Below are positions 18,441 to 25,747 of a DNA stretch of 35,217 nt, one piece after another (position 1 is the first letter of the stretch; every line of letters begins with the position of its first letter). The stretch spans positions 1 to 35,217 of the forward strand of contig JAUCZK010000026.1 of the NCBI GenBank assembly GCA_030373145.1. Direction: 5' to 3'. Position numbers and translations under genes: made by a program. The notes under the pieces were generated by a model that worked only from the letters and a program-made list of their open reading frames with translations, was not told the origin of the DNA and made no database searches. The stretch is from Cyanobium sp. CZS48M (lineage in GTDB: Bacteria; Cyanobacteriota; Cyanobacteriia; PCC-6307; Cyanobiaceae).

Positions 18441-20521
18441 GGGTGAGGGCGGGCGAGGGGAAGGCTGGTATGGAGGGAGGGTTCGAGCAGGGCGAGGAAG
18501 CGGTCCTGCAGGGCAAGGACGGCCATGCTGGAGAGATGGTCCGTGTCCCTCAGTAAGGAGGACAGCGTGGCGTTGTCGCACTCGCCCGGACAGAGGATCG
18601 GGATGGGATCGACAAAGCTGATCCGCGGCGAGAGCCTGGATTTGAGAACGGCATTCATGGCACGGGCATGGCCGAGTTGGCGCACCACCTGCCGCTCACA
18701 GTTCCTCACCGCCTGCAGGCTGAACCACTCCTGAAAGCAGAGGTCGTAATCGGGATTGCGTGGGGTGCCACCGAGCAACACGGTCTGCAGACCCCGATCC
18801 GAGGCTTTGGCGGCGAAGGCCTCGAGGGCCTCGAGATACTGGGAGGTCTTGGCCGGACCACGGTTGAGGGGCACACCTCTGGAGTCCACAAAGCTGTCGC
18901 GGGTGTCCTTGAGCTTGGAGCGATCTCCCAGATAGCTCAGCCAGTAGCCCACCACCACCACCACATCCCCGGCCCGGGCTTGGTCGAGAAGATGGGTTTG
19001 CGACAGCTGCAGGAAACGGTTGCAGTCGGGATTGGTGGTGCCAAAGCGGGTGGCCGGGAAGGGGCATCCGGGCCTGCCGAAGAGCGTGATCCCATAGCGG
19101 CCTGTGGCGAAGAGCCGGTCGGCCAGGGGCGAGAAGGCCATGGCATGGCTGTCACCCACCACAAAGATGTGCCGGGCCGCCGGCTGCGGTGGCTGGCCAG
19201 CGGCCGCAGCGGGGGGAAGGCCCGTGCAGCCCTTGGCATAGGCCGCAAAGGAGGCGGCACTGGCCAGCACGGTCGCGTCCTTGCTGTCGGAGGCGCAATT
19301 GGGTGGATTGATCTCCGTGCCCCTCACCTGCAGGGGGCCACCGTCGCGGATGCCATCCACCAGGGTGCGATCGCCCAGATAGGCCCTGCCGCTCAAGGGG
19401 CTGCTCAGGGCCCAGAGAGGAAGGGCGGTGAGCACGGCGCCGAGCAGGCCGAGGCCGAGGGTGATGCGCTGATCAATCGACCAGCGGGCCTTGCGCAGAG
19501 GGGTTTCGATGTAGCGCAGGGTGAGTGTGGCGAGCAGCAGGATGAGGGCGATCTGGATCGGAATCGTCCACCACTGAATGCCGATCGTTCTGCGGCTGAT
19601 GGCCAGCACACTCCAGTGCCAGAGGTAGAGCGAATACGACAGCACGCCGAGCCGCACCAGCCAGGGCGTGGCCAGCCAGAGCTGAGGGCGACTGCCTGGT
19701 CGCAGCGTGGCGATCAGCAGCGCCGTAAGCAGCACAACAGAGATCGTTGCCACCACTTGAAACTCCCGAGGCAGCAGCGCCAACGGCAGCAGCAGGCCCA
19801 GGGCCGGCAGGGGCGACAGCCGTTCAAAGAACCTCGTCCCTCTCCTGCAGCCCAGGAGCAGAACCAGCAGACCGCCGGCCCCCAGCTCCCAGAAGCGGGT
19901 CGGCATCAGGAAGTAGGCCGCGGAGGGATCCCGCTCGCTCAGGGCGATGAAGGCCAGCAGCGACGCCCCGCTGAGCGTGGCGATGACCCAGAGGAGTGAC
20001 CTGGGGCTGCGCCGGCCAGCAAAGAGGGGGCCGCAGAGCAGGATCACCAGCGGAAACAGCAGGTAGAACTGCTCCTCCACCCCCAGCGACCAGGTGTGGG
20101 TGAAGGCGTTGAGCTCGGTGGATCGGGCGAAGTAATCCGTCGCCTGGCTCTGCAGATAAATGTTTGACACGCCGAACAGTGCCGTGATCCCGGTGGTCAG
20201 GGAGACGGCTGAATGGCGATCGAACAGCGCGATGAACAGGCTGGTCACGGCGACGCAGACCAGCAGGGCCGGCAGCAGGCGCTTGATGCGGCGGCTGTAG
20301 AACTCCAGCAGAAAGCCGCTCGGCCGCGGCTGTGGCTGTGCCCGTGTCAACGACGCGGTGATGAAGAAGCCGGAGATGACAAAAAAGATGTCGACGCCGA
20401 GGTAGCCGCTGGGCAGGAGCCTCTGATCGAAGTGATTGATGATCACCGCGACCACCGCCAGCGCCCTCAGCCCATCGATCTCCGGCCGGTAGGTGCTGGA
20501 GCCGGCGGCGCTGTTGGCCAT
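18437..20521 (-). CDS. Membrane acyltransferase (OafA/acyltransferase-3) with SGNH domain
   Basis: A 694-residue protein of the OafA type, which moves acyl (often acetyl) groups across the membrane onto surface polysaccharides. The N-terminal 370 residues form about ten membrane segments with the family opening YRPEIDGLRALAVVAVIINH (catalytic-type His30) and GVDIFFVISGFFIT. The C-terminal half is an SGNH esterase-like domain with GDSH (Ser458) and DTDHLS (Asp659, His662). ATG 20521 is chosen because residues before it are not family-like. It starts 31 bases after flv3 and its stop overlaps the flv1 start (ATGA), so it sits inside the flv3-flv1 transcript. That placement is unexpected; a direct role in O2 reduction is unlikely, and a link to stress-driven envelope modification is only a guess. 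Confidence 0.9.
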   Translation of the reverse strand: MANSAAGSSTYRPEIDGLRALAVVAVIINHFDQRLLPSGYLGVDIFFVISGFFITASLTRAQPQPRPSGFLLEFYSRRIKRLLPALLVCVAVTSLFIALFDRHSAVSLTTGITALFGVSNIYLQSQATDYFARSTELNAFTHTWSLGVEEQFYLLFPLVILLCGPLFAGRRSPRSLLWVIATLSGASLLAFIALSERDPSAAYFLMPTRFWELGAGGLLVLLLGCRRGTRFFERLSPLPALGLLLPLALLPREFQVVATISVVLLTALLIATLRPGSRPQLWLATPWLVRLGVLSYSLYLWHWSVLAISRRTIGIQWWTIPIQIALILLLATLTLRYIETPLRKARWSIDQRITLGLGLLGAVLTALPLWALSSPLSGRAYLGDRTLVDGIRDGGPLQVRGTEINPPNCASDSKDATVLASAASFAAYAKGCTGLPPAAAAGQPPQPAARHIFVVGDSHAMAFSPLADRLFATGRYGITLFGRPGCPFPATRFGTTNPDCNRFLQLSQTHLLDQARAGDVVVVVGYWLSYLGDRSKLKDTRDSFVDSRGVPLNRGPAKTSQYLEALEAFAAKASDRGLQTVLLGGTPRNPDYDLCFQEWFSLQAVRNCERQVVRQLGHARAMNAVLKSRLSPRISFVDPIPILCPGECDNATLSSLLRDTDHLSSMAVLALQDRFLALLEPSLHTSLPLARPHP

Positions 20522-20552
20522 GGAGTGGGTGAGGAGCGGCTGCAGATTTGGC

Positions 20553-22292
20553 TCAGTAATGGTTGCCCACCTTGCGGTGGTGCACGGCGGTGGTGGCTTC
20601 ACTGTCGGCCACGGTGCCCTCCTCCACCTCGGCGTAGATGATCCAGTGGTCGGGGCCCTCCATGCGCTGGACCACCCGGCAACCCAGGAAGGCCAGGGCA
20701 TCCCCCAGCACCGGACCGCCCGCGGACACCCCATCGAGGGTGGAGACACCGGAGAAGCGATCGGCCCCAGGCGGGAAGCGCTTGAGGAAGTGCCGCAGCA
20801 GCTCCTGGTGGTTGTCCTCGCGCAGGACGTTGAGCACGAAGCGGTCGCCCACCTGCATCAGGGCCTCGATGGCCCGGTCCTTGGCCACGGCGATCGAGAG
20901 GCCCGGCGGATCGAAGCTGGCCTGGCTCACCCAGCTGGCCACCATGGCGCTGCTGCGCTCCCCCTGGCGGGCGGTGACGATATAAAGCCCGCCGCTGAGG
21001 CGGCCGAGGGCCTTGTCGAGGTCGCCATCGAGCGACTTCATCGCGGCGATCGTGCGGGCACGGGTGAGCAGCTGGCCCAGGTCAGTGCCGGCCTCTTCGC
21101 AGCGCTGGTAGTCGTTGCCATCGGGCACCTGGCGAATGCGCAGCGGCTCGAAGGCCTCTTTCTGTCCCACGCTGCGCAGCTGGGCGGCGACGCTGTCGAT
21201 CGGCTGGTCGTTGCCGCCGTAGGCGTCGTAGACCGCCACCCATTGCTTGGGTTTGAGGGCCGCCAGCAGGGTGCCGATCGACTGCTGCAGTTCCGGGTCG
21301 GCCTTGGCGGGCCAGGTGGGCACCACCACGGCGCTGGCCTCGCCCACCAGGGCCGCCAGCTCCTGGGCATCGGTGGCGCGCAGATCCACCAGCTGCACCT
21401 GGGCCTCGGCCTTGCCGATGCCGCGGGCGATGGCCTGGCTGAGCCGGTCACAGAAGCCGTACTGGCTCACATAACAGACGGCGGCATAGGTTTCACCGGC
21501 GCTGCGCTGGCTGCTCCAGTCGCGGTAATCGCCGGTCCAGAGGCCGAGGTGATCGCGCAGCAGCGGGCCATGGCCGGTGGCGATCATCCGGATCGGCGGC
21601 AGGGCGTCCATGCGCTTGAGGGCCTGCAGCACGCTGCGGGCGTTGGGGCCCATCAGGCAGTCGTAATAGAAGCGGAAGTCGGGGGCAATGGCGCCGGGAT
21701 CCACATCGAAGATGTCGTCGCCGCAGTAGTGCAGACCGAAGGCATCGCAGGTGTAGAGGATCCCCGTGCCGTGATCGAAGGAGAAGATCGTGTCGGGCCA
21801 GTGCAGGTTGGGGGCACTCAGGAATTCGAAGCGGTGCTGCACGCCGCTGCTGGGATTGACGCCCAGATCGAGTTCCTCACCGCTCTTCACCGCCCGACTG
21901 CGGAAGGGCCGGTGCACCTGGTCGGCGAGAAATTGGATCGCCACCTTCGAGGCCACGATCTCAATCTCGGGATTGCGCTCCAGCAGATGGCCGATCAGGC
22001 CGGAGTGGTCGGGCTCGGTGTGGGACACGATCAGGTGATCGATGGCCAGCGGATCGATCTGCTCCTCCAGCAGGGGCAACCAGGTGTCGGCGAATTTGAG
22101 ATGACTGGTGTCGATCAGGGCGGTGCGCTCCCCCCGCACCAGGAAGGCGTTGTAGGTGGTGCCGTTGCGCAGGCCGAACTCGATGTCGAAGCGGCTGCGC
22201 TCCCAGTCGAGGGAGCGAATGGTGGTGGTATCGGCTCCGATCTCTGCGGCCTGGAGGGAGAGGCGAGGTGGTGCAGCGGTGGCGACGGTCAT
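20553..22292 (-). CDS. flv3: Flavodiiron protein, Flv3-type with canonical di-iron site
   Basis: A 579-residue class C flavodiiron protein from ATG 22292 (MTVATAAPPRLSL). The frame stays open for another 87 codons upstream, but those residues are not family-like. The beta-lactamase-like domain has intact iron ligands HTEPDH (91-96), with NLHWPDT, CDAFGLH and TGHGP; then a flavodoxin domain (YVSQYGFCDRLSQAI) and a flavin-reductase domain ([15 protein letters not shown]). In Synechocystis Flv1 and Flv3 act together to pass electrons from photosystem I to O2 without releasing reactive oxygen, protecting against fluctuating light. This gene is first in the minus-strand run, with the acyltransferase and flv1 after it, and is divergent from sbtA. 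Confidence 0.93.
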   Translation of the reverse strand: MTVATAAPPRLSLQAAEIGADTTTIRSLDWERSRFDIEFGLRNGTTYNAFLVRGERTALIDTSHLKFADTWLPLLEEQIDPLAIDHLIVSHTEPDHSGLIGHLLERNPEIEIVASKVAIQFLADQVHRPFRSRAVKSGEELDLGVNPSSGVQHRFEFLSAPNLHWPDTIFSFDHGTGILYTCDAFGLHYCGDDIFDVDPGAIAPDFRFYYDCLMGPNARSVLQALKRMDALPPIRMIATGHGPLLRDHLGLWTGDYRDWSSQRSAGETYAAVCYVSQYGFCDRLSQAIARGIGKAEAQVQLVDLRATDAQELAALVGEASAVVVPTWPAKADPELQQSIGTLLAALKPKQWVAVYDAYGGNDQPIDSVAAQLRSVGQKEAFEPLRIRQVPDGNDYQRCEEAGTDLGQLLTRARTIAAMKSLDGDLDKALGRLSGGLYIVTARQGERSSAMVASWVSQASFDPPGLSIAVAKDRAIEALMQVGDRFVLNVLREDNHQELLRHFLKRFPPGADRFSGVSTLDGVSAGGPVLGDALAFLGCRVVQRMEGPDHWIIYAEVEEGTVADSEATTAVHHRKVGNHY

Positions 22293-22502
22293 CGACGGCG
22301 TCTGCGAGGGCGTCGACTCTAGAAACACCATCGGGATTTCTTTGGCTGTAGCGGCGCCCAAGGCGGTCTGGGCCGATTCGGCCATCTGATGGCAGGCATA
22401 GGCAGGGCTTGGGCCACCGGCGGGCTCCAAGGCCAGTCGTAAAGGGAGCGCCCGCAGGCGCTGCGGCGACTGTTGCTTCAGTGCTTGGGTCACTGAATCC
22501 TC

Positions 22503-22521
22503 AGATAACCCAGGCTTATCT
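22503..22521. promoter_or_regulatory. Inverted repeat AGATAA-N7-TTATCT
   Basis: Six-base arms are perfect and separated by CCCAGGC. The spacing and AT-rich arms are typical of LysR- or CRP-sized dimer sites. It lies 211 bases upstream of the flv3 ATG and about 550 upstream of sbtA. CcmR/NdhR and CmpR control carbon-uptake genes in model cyanobacteria, but the sequence does not match their published consensus closely enough to name one. Confidence 0.4.
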
Positions 22522-22655
22522 TTGGGATTTGCAACTCTTTGCGCCGCGGGCACCCAGAGCCTTCGCGTTGGAATTACCGTCTTTCAGAATTTTGTACTAC
22601 CAAACATGTCTGCCCATTGAGAGCGCTCGATCGCCCCTCTGATTCGGCCTGCCTC

Positions 22656-22700
22656 GGTCATCCAGATCCCAAGGTCATCCAGGTCCCCAGGCCATCCAGG
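22656..22700. repeat. Three tandem 17-bp direct repeats upstream of sbtA
   Basis: GGTCATCCAGATCCCAA (22656-22672), GGTCATCCAGGTCCCCA (22673-22689) and GGCCATCCAGG (22690-22700, partial) follow one another with an exact 17-base period. Each contains CATCCAG. They lie about 375 bases upstream of the sbtA start. They may be an operator array or a simple tandem duplication. Confidence 0.55.
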
Positions 22701-23072
22701 CGAGAACGAACTCCCATGGAAGTAGCCCGATTTTTGTCTGCTGCCTCGAAACGGCTATCGACTCCCTTCCCATTCGGCCCAGAACCCACAATCCTTTTCT
22801 GATAACGATTCGCGATCTGGACTTTTCGTTCGAACAGTCTCAGTTCACGAATGACGTGCAGCCGTCAGCTCTCGTTTTTGAACTGGTCGAAAGATCGTCG
22901 CAGCTATCGCCAGTATCCAATTAGAGGTCTGTTTATCGCCCTGTGGACCTCTCATTTCAGGCATCCGCAAATGCTTGATTGCGCCTATCCGACTACAGCC
23001 TTGACCCGAAGGCGTGCCCCCACTCCTGATCTCTCAGCGACCTGAATCATTGCCACAACATGAGGATTTGAT

Positions 23073-24071
23073 TTGTCTGAATTTTTTGAGCTATTTATCA
23101 AGCAGCTTCAGTCTCCAACGCTTGGCTTCCTGATCGGTGGCATGGTCGTCGCCTCATTCGGCAGCCAGCTGGCTATTCCTGATGCCATTTACAAGTTCAT
23201 CACCTTCTTCCTGCTGCTGAAGATCGGATTGACCGGGGGCATTGCCATTCGCAATTCCAACCCCACCGAGATCTTCCTCCCGGCACTCGCGGCTGTGGTG
23301 CTTGGCATCGTGATCGTGTTCATCGGTCGATACACCCTGGGGAAACTGCCAGGCATCAGCGTGCCTGACGCCGTGGCCACCGGTGGTCTGTTCGGCGCGG
23401 TGAGTGGCTCCACTCTGGCCGCTGTCCTGCCACAGTTGGATTCCGCCAAGATCCCCTATGAGGCCTGGACGGCGGCCCTCTATCCCTTCATGGACATCCC
23501 GGCCCTGGTGACGGCGATCGTGGTGGCCAGCGTTTACCTCAGCAAGAAGACCGGCAAGGCTTCCGAGAAAGTCGAGATCTGGCCGATCATCAAAGAAAGT
23601 GTGCAGAGCTCGGCCGTCACGTCGCTGCTGCTGGGCGTGGGCCTTGGCATTCTCACCAAGCCAGAGCCTGTCTATGAGAGCTTCTTCAATCCTCTGTTCC
23701 GCGGCTTCCTCGCGATTCTGATGATCATCATGGGGATGGAGGCCGCCCAGCGCATGAATGAGCTGCGCAAGGTTGCCCAGTGGTTTGCCATCTACGCTTT
23801 CATCGCACCGATCCTGCATGGTTTTCTTGCATTCGGTCTTGGCCTTGTCATTCACAAGATCACGGGCTTCAGCATCGGTGGCGCTGTGGTGTTGGCGGTG
23901 ATCGCCGCGTCGAGCTCGGATATCTCCGGCCCGCCGACCCTTCGCGCTGGCATTCCCTCGGCTAATCCCTCTGCATACATAGGCGCTTCCACGGCCATCG
24001 GCACTCCGGTGGCGATCGCCATCTGCATCCCTCTGTTCATTGGGATTGCTGAGATGATGATCGGGCGTTAA
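23073..24071 (+). CDS. sbtA: Sodium-dependent bicarbonate transporter SbtA
   Basis: SbtA is the high-affinity Na+/HCO3- symporter of the cyanobacterial inner membrane, induced at low CO2. The 332-residue protein has the two-fold inverted repeat of five membrane helices each, with FIKQLQSPTLGFLIGG at the N-terminus, VSGSTLAAVLP ending the first half, and ASSSDISGPPTLRAGIPSANPSAYIG in the second half, where the bicarbonate/Na+ site lies. The cytoplasmic linker between halves (about KKTGKASEKVEIWP) is short compared with Synechocystis. The start is TTG 23073, with GAGG seven bases upstream; no ATG or GTG fits. sbtB follows after 35 bases, so the pair is one operon. Confidence 0.96.
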   Translation: MSEFFELFIKQLQSPTLGFLIGGMVVASFGSQLAIPDAIYKFITFFLLLKIGLTGGIAIRNSNPTEIFLPALAAVVLGIVIVFIGRYTLGKLPGISVPDAVATGGLFGAVSGSTLAAVLPQLDSAKIPYEAWTAALYPFMDIPALVTAIVVASVYLSKKTGKASEKVEIWPIIKESVQSSAVTSLLLGVGLGILTKPEPVYESFFNPLFRGFLAILMIIMGMEAAQRMNELRKVAQWFAIYAFIAPILHGFLAFGLGLVIHKITGFSIGGAVVLAVIAASSSDISGPPTLRAGIPSANPSAYIGASTAIGTPVAIAICIPLFIGIAEMMIGR

Positions 24072-24106
24072 ACTTTTAAAATCAAAATCAATTTGAGGTT
24101 AAGATC

Positions 24107-24421
24107 ATGAGTCAACAGGTTTGGAAGCTGGTGATCGTTGGGGAGGAAATCCTCTCCAAGAAACTCATCAAGCTCATCAAGGCTGCGGGTGCCACTGGGT
24201 ACACTGTTAATTCAGCCGGTGGTGAAGGAAGCCGCAATGTGCGCTCCACGGGAGAGCCCAGCGTATCGCACACTCTTGCCAATGTTAAAATCGAGGTGCT
24301 CACTGGCACCCGTGAGCTGGCCGACAAGATCACCAAAGAGATCGAAGCCAAGTTTTACGCGGACTACTCGATCATCACTTATATCTACCAGGTGGAAGCC
24401 CTGCGCGATCACAAGTTCTGA
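24107..24421 (+). CDS. sbtB: PII-like regulator of SbtA
   Basis: SbtB is a trimeric PII-like protein that binds adenine nucleotides (cAMP, AMP, ADP, ATP) and docks onto SbtA to control bicarbonate uptake. The 104-residue protein has the ferredoxin-like PII core ([29 protein letters not shown]), a T-loop region ([19 protein letters not shown]) and the C-terminal YIYQVEAL strand. It ends at HKF and lacks the C-terminal CGPxGC redox loop found in Synechocystis SbtB, so the redox/apyrase-type control described there is probably missing. GAGG lies eight bases before the ATG. A strong terminator follows. Confidence 0.96.
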   Translation: MSQQVWKLVIVGEEILSKKLIKLIKAAGATGYTVNSAGGEGSRNVRSTGEPSVSHTLANVKIEVLTGTRELADKITKEIEAKFYADYSIITYIYQVEALRDHKF

Positions 24422-24438
24422 TCTGATCTGATCTGATC
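24419..24438. repeat. TGATC x4 tandem repeat at the sbtB stop
   Basis: Four perfect copies of TGATC start with the sbtB stop codon TGA and run into the terminator. Gain or loss of copies would not change the protein. Confidence 0.8.
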
Positions 24439-24441
24439 TCT

Positions 24442-24481
24442 ATCTCGGCTGTGTGCTTGTTGCGCATGGCCGAGATTTTTC
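24442..24481 (+). terminator. Rho-independent terminator after sbtB
   Basis: An eight-base perfect stem ATCTCGGC/GCCGAGAT (24442-24449 with 24469-24476) encloses a 19-base loop and is followed by TTTT. It ends the sbtAB transcript and separates it from the opposite-strand DUF6671 gene. Confidence 0.85.
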
Positions 24482-24531
24482 GTTTCAGGTTGTCTTGAAT
24501 GCGGCGGGCCCCCCATCGGTGGTGGTGATGT

Positions 24532-25389
24532 TCAGGGATTGCATCGCGGGCAATGCAGCGGATCCGCCTCAGTCAATCCATCAGGGCGCGGGCGCTCCTC
24601 GCTGTGGGAGCAGCTGACGCAGCCCAATCGCTCGCCGCGCACCTGGGAGGTGGGCCAGCCGCACCAGCTGCAGGGCAGGCCGGGCACCAGCTCCACCCGC
24701 CCCCAGCCCGGCGCGCCGCAGGCGAGGCAGGGGGTGGAGATCCGCTTCGCCAGCTTGGTGGCCAAGCTGCGCAGGCTGGCCATGCGGGTGGGGTTGCGGT
24801 GGGCGCGCATGTCGGTCTTCAGCAGGGCCCTGCCATTGCTGGAGCCGGCGGCGGCGGCGCTGATCGCCCCAGCCAGCTGCTGCTGATCCGCCAGATCCTT
24901 GAAGATCAGATCTTGGGTGCCTGTGCAGGGCTGCTCGGGACGCACGATCAGTCCATGGGCGGGGAATCCCACCCGTTGCGGCCAGCCCTCCAGCTCCGCC
25001 AGCGCAGCGGCGCTGCGGTGATCGAAATTGGTGCGCCTGGCGATCAGCCGCTCCCAGATCTCCAGGCCGCGCTTCTGATCCAGGAACACCATCAGCTCCA
25101 GGCCTGCCGCCAGGAAAGGCAGCTGGGGGTGGGGGCCAAAGCTGCCCTCACTGGCCAGGCCGAGCGGCAGGCCCAGCCTCTCCATGCCCAGCTGGGCCTT
25201 GCGGCGGCAGGCCTGCTCTGGGCCGCCGGTGCGCGGCACCCGTCCGTCGAAGCTGCCCAGCTGGTCCGTGTCCAGCCCAGCCGGGAGCTCCAGCTCCAGA
25301 CCGAGCAGGGCGCCGAAGGGGCGAGCGAAGGCCCTCTCCTTGCCGTGCATGGTGGCCAGGGCGGCCCTGGCCCTGAGGTAACGCTCCAT
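24532..25389 (-). CDS. DUF6671 family protein with zinc-ribbon-like cysteine pairs
   Basis: A 285-residue protein starting MERYLRARAALATMHGKERA. The family pattern is clear: HGKERAFARPFGALLGLEL, the DTDQLGSFDG..PRTGGPEQACRRKA region, and EGSFGPHPQLPF. The last 90 residues have four CxxC pairs (CLAC, CSWC, CVSC, CPRC) suited to binding two zinc ions. Function is unknown. It sits on the opposite strand between sbtAB and cmpABCD, and its start lies 358 bases from cmpA, so it shares that divergent control region. Whether it takes part in carbon acquisition is not known. Confidence 0.85.
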   Translation of the reverse strand: MERYLRARAALATMHGKERAFARPFGALLGLELELPAGLDTDQLGSFDGRVPRTGGPEQACRRKAQLGMERLGLPLGLASEGSFGPHPQLPFLAAGLELMVFLDQKRGLEIWERLIARRTNFDHRSAAALAELEGWPQRVGFPAHGLIVRPEQPCTGTQDLIFKDLADQQQLAGAISAAAAGSSNGRALLKTDMRAHRNPTRMASLRSLATKLAKRISTPCLACGAPGWGRVELVPGLPCSWCGWPTSQVRGERLGCVSCSHSEERPRPDGLTEADPLHCPRCNP

Positions 25390-25747
25390 GACGGCTGGAG
25401 GATTCCAGGCGGAACCCAGGACAGTTGGCGGAACAAATCTAAGTAAACGCTGGCCAATCCAGAGCCATTGCCTGAAGCTGAACGGGGCGGATTGGCTGGA
25501 TTGATTGCCTGGGCTTATCGCAGGCATACGCAATCCTTCCGTATACCAAGGCCAAGTGGTCTTCTATTGCCATTAAGGTCTCTCGACCGCCGCAACGGTG
25601 ACCCCATGCTCTACTCCTGAAGACCCTTCATTCGGCGCTCGGACTTTTGCCGCTACGTCCCAATCCGACCGCCTGCTTCAAGCAAAACTTGATCTTCCAT
25701 GGGGCGACACGACGTGTCGTCTCCAACTTCCTTCTGCCCTCCTGACC
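25390..25747. other. Divergent control region between DUF6671 gene and cmpA
   Basis: The 358 bases hold no convincing gene. They contain inverted arms CAATCCAG (25455-25462) and CTGGATTG (25496-25503) separated by 33 bases, and the tighter inverted repeat at 25524-25546. These are candidate regulator sites for cmpABCD. Confidence 0.55.
25524..25546. promoter_or_regulatory. Inverted repeat GCATACG-N9-CGTATAC upstream of cmpA
   Basis: Arms pair at 6 of 7 positions (ATACG/CGTAT perfect). The site lies about 200 bases before the cmpA ATG. In model cyanobacteria cmpABCD is activated by the LysR-type regulator CmpR; the size is right for a LysR dimer, but no consensus match is claimed. Confidence 0.45.

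Larger units (their letters stand above)
22293..23072. other. 780-base divergent intergenic region between flv3 and sbtA
   Basis: No convincing gene lies here. It must hold the promoters for flv3 and sbtA. Visible structures are a small hairpin (AGCGCC-CGCA-GGCGCT, 22447-22462), a 19-bp inverted repeat (22503-22521), three tandem 17-bp repeats (22656-22700) and an AT-richer stretch toward sbtA. Clear -35/-10 pairs could not be fixed by eye. Confidence 0.6.

Noticed and set aside
20493-22322. Long open frame antisense to flv3
   Set aside because: No motifs; mirrors the certain flavodiiron gene.
22409-23045. Small ORFs in the flv3-sbtA intergenic region
   Set aside because: No ribosome binding sites, no motifs, and the frames run across the inverted and tandem repeats.
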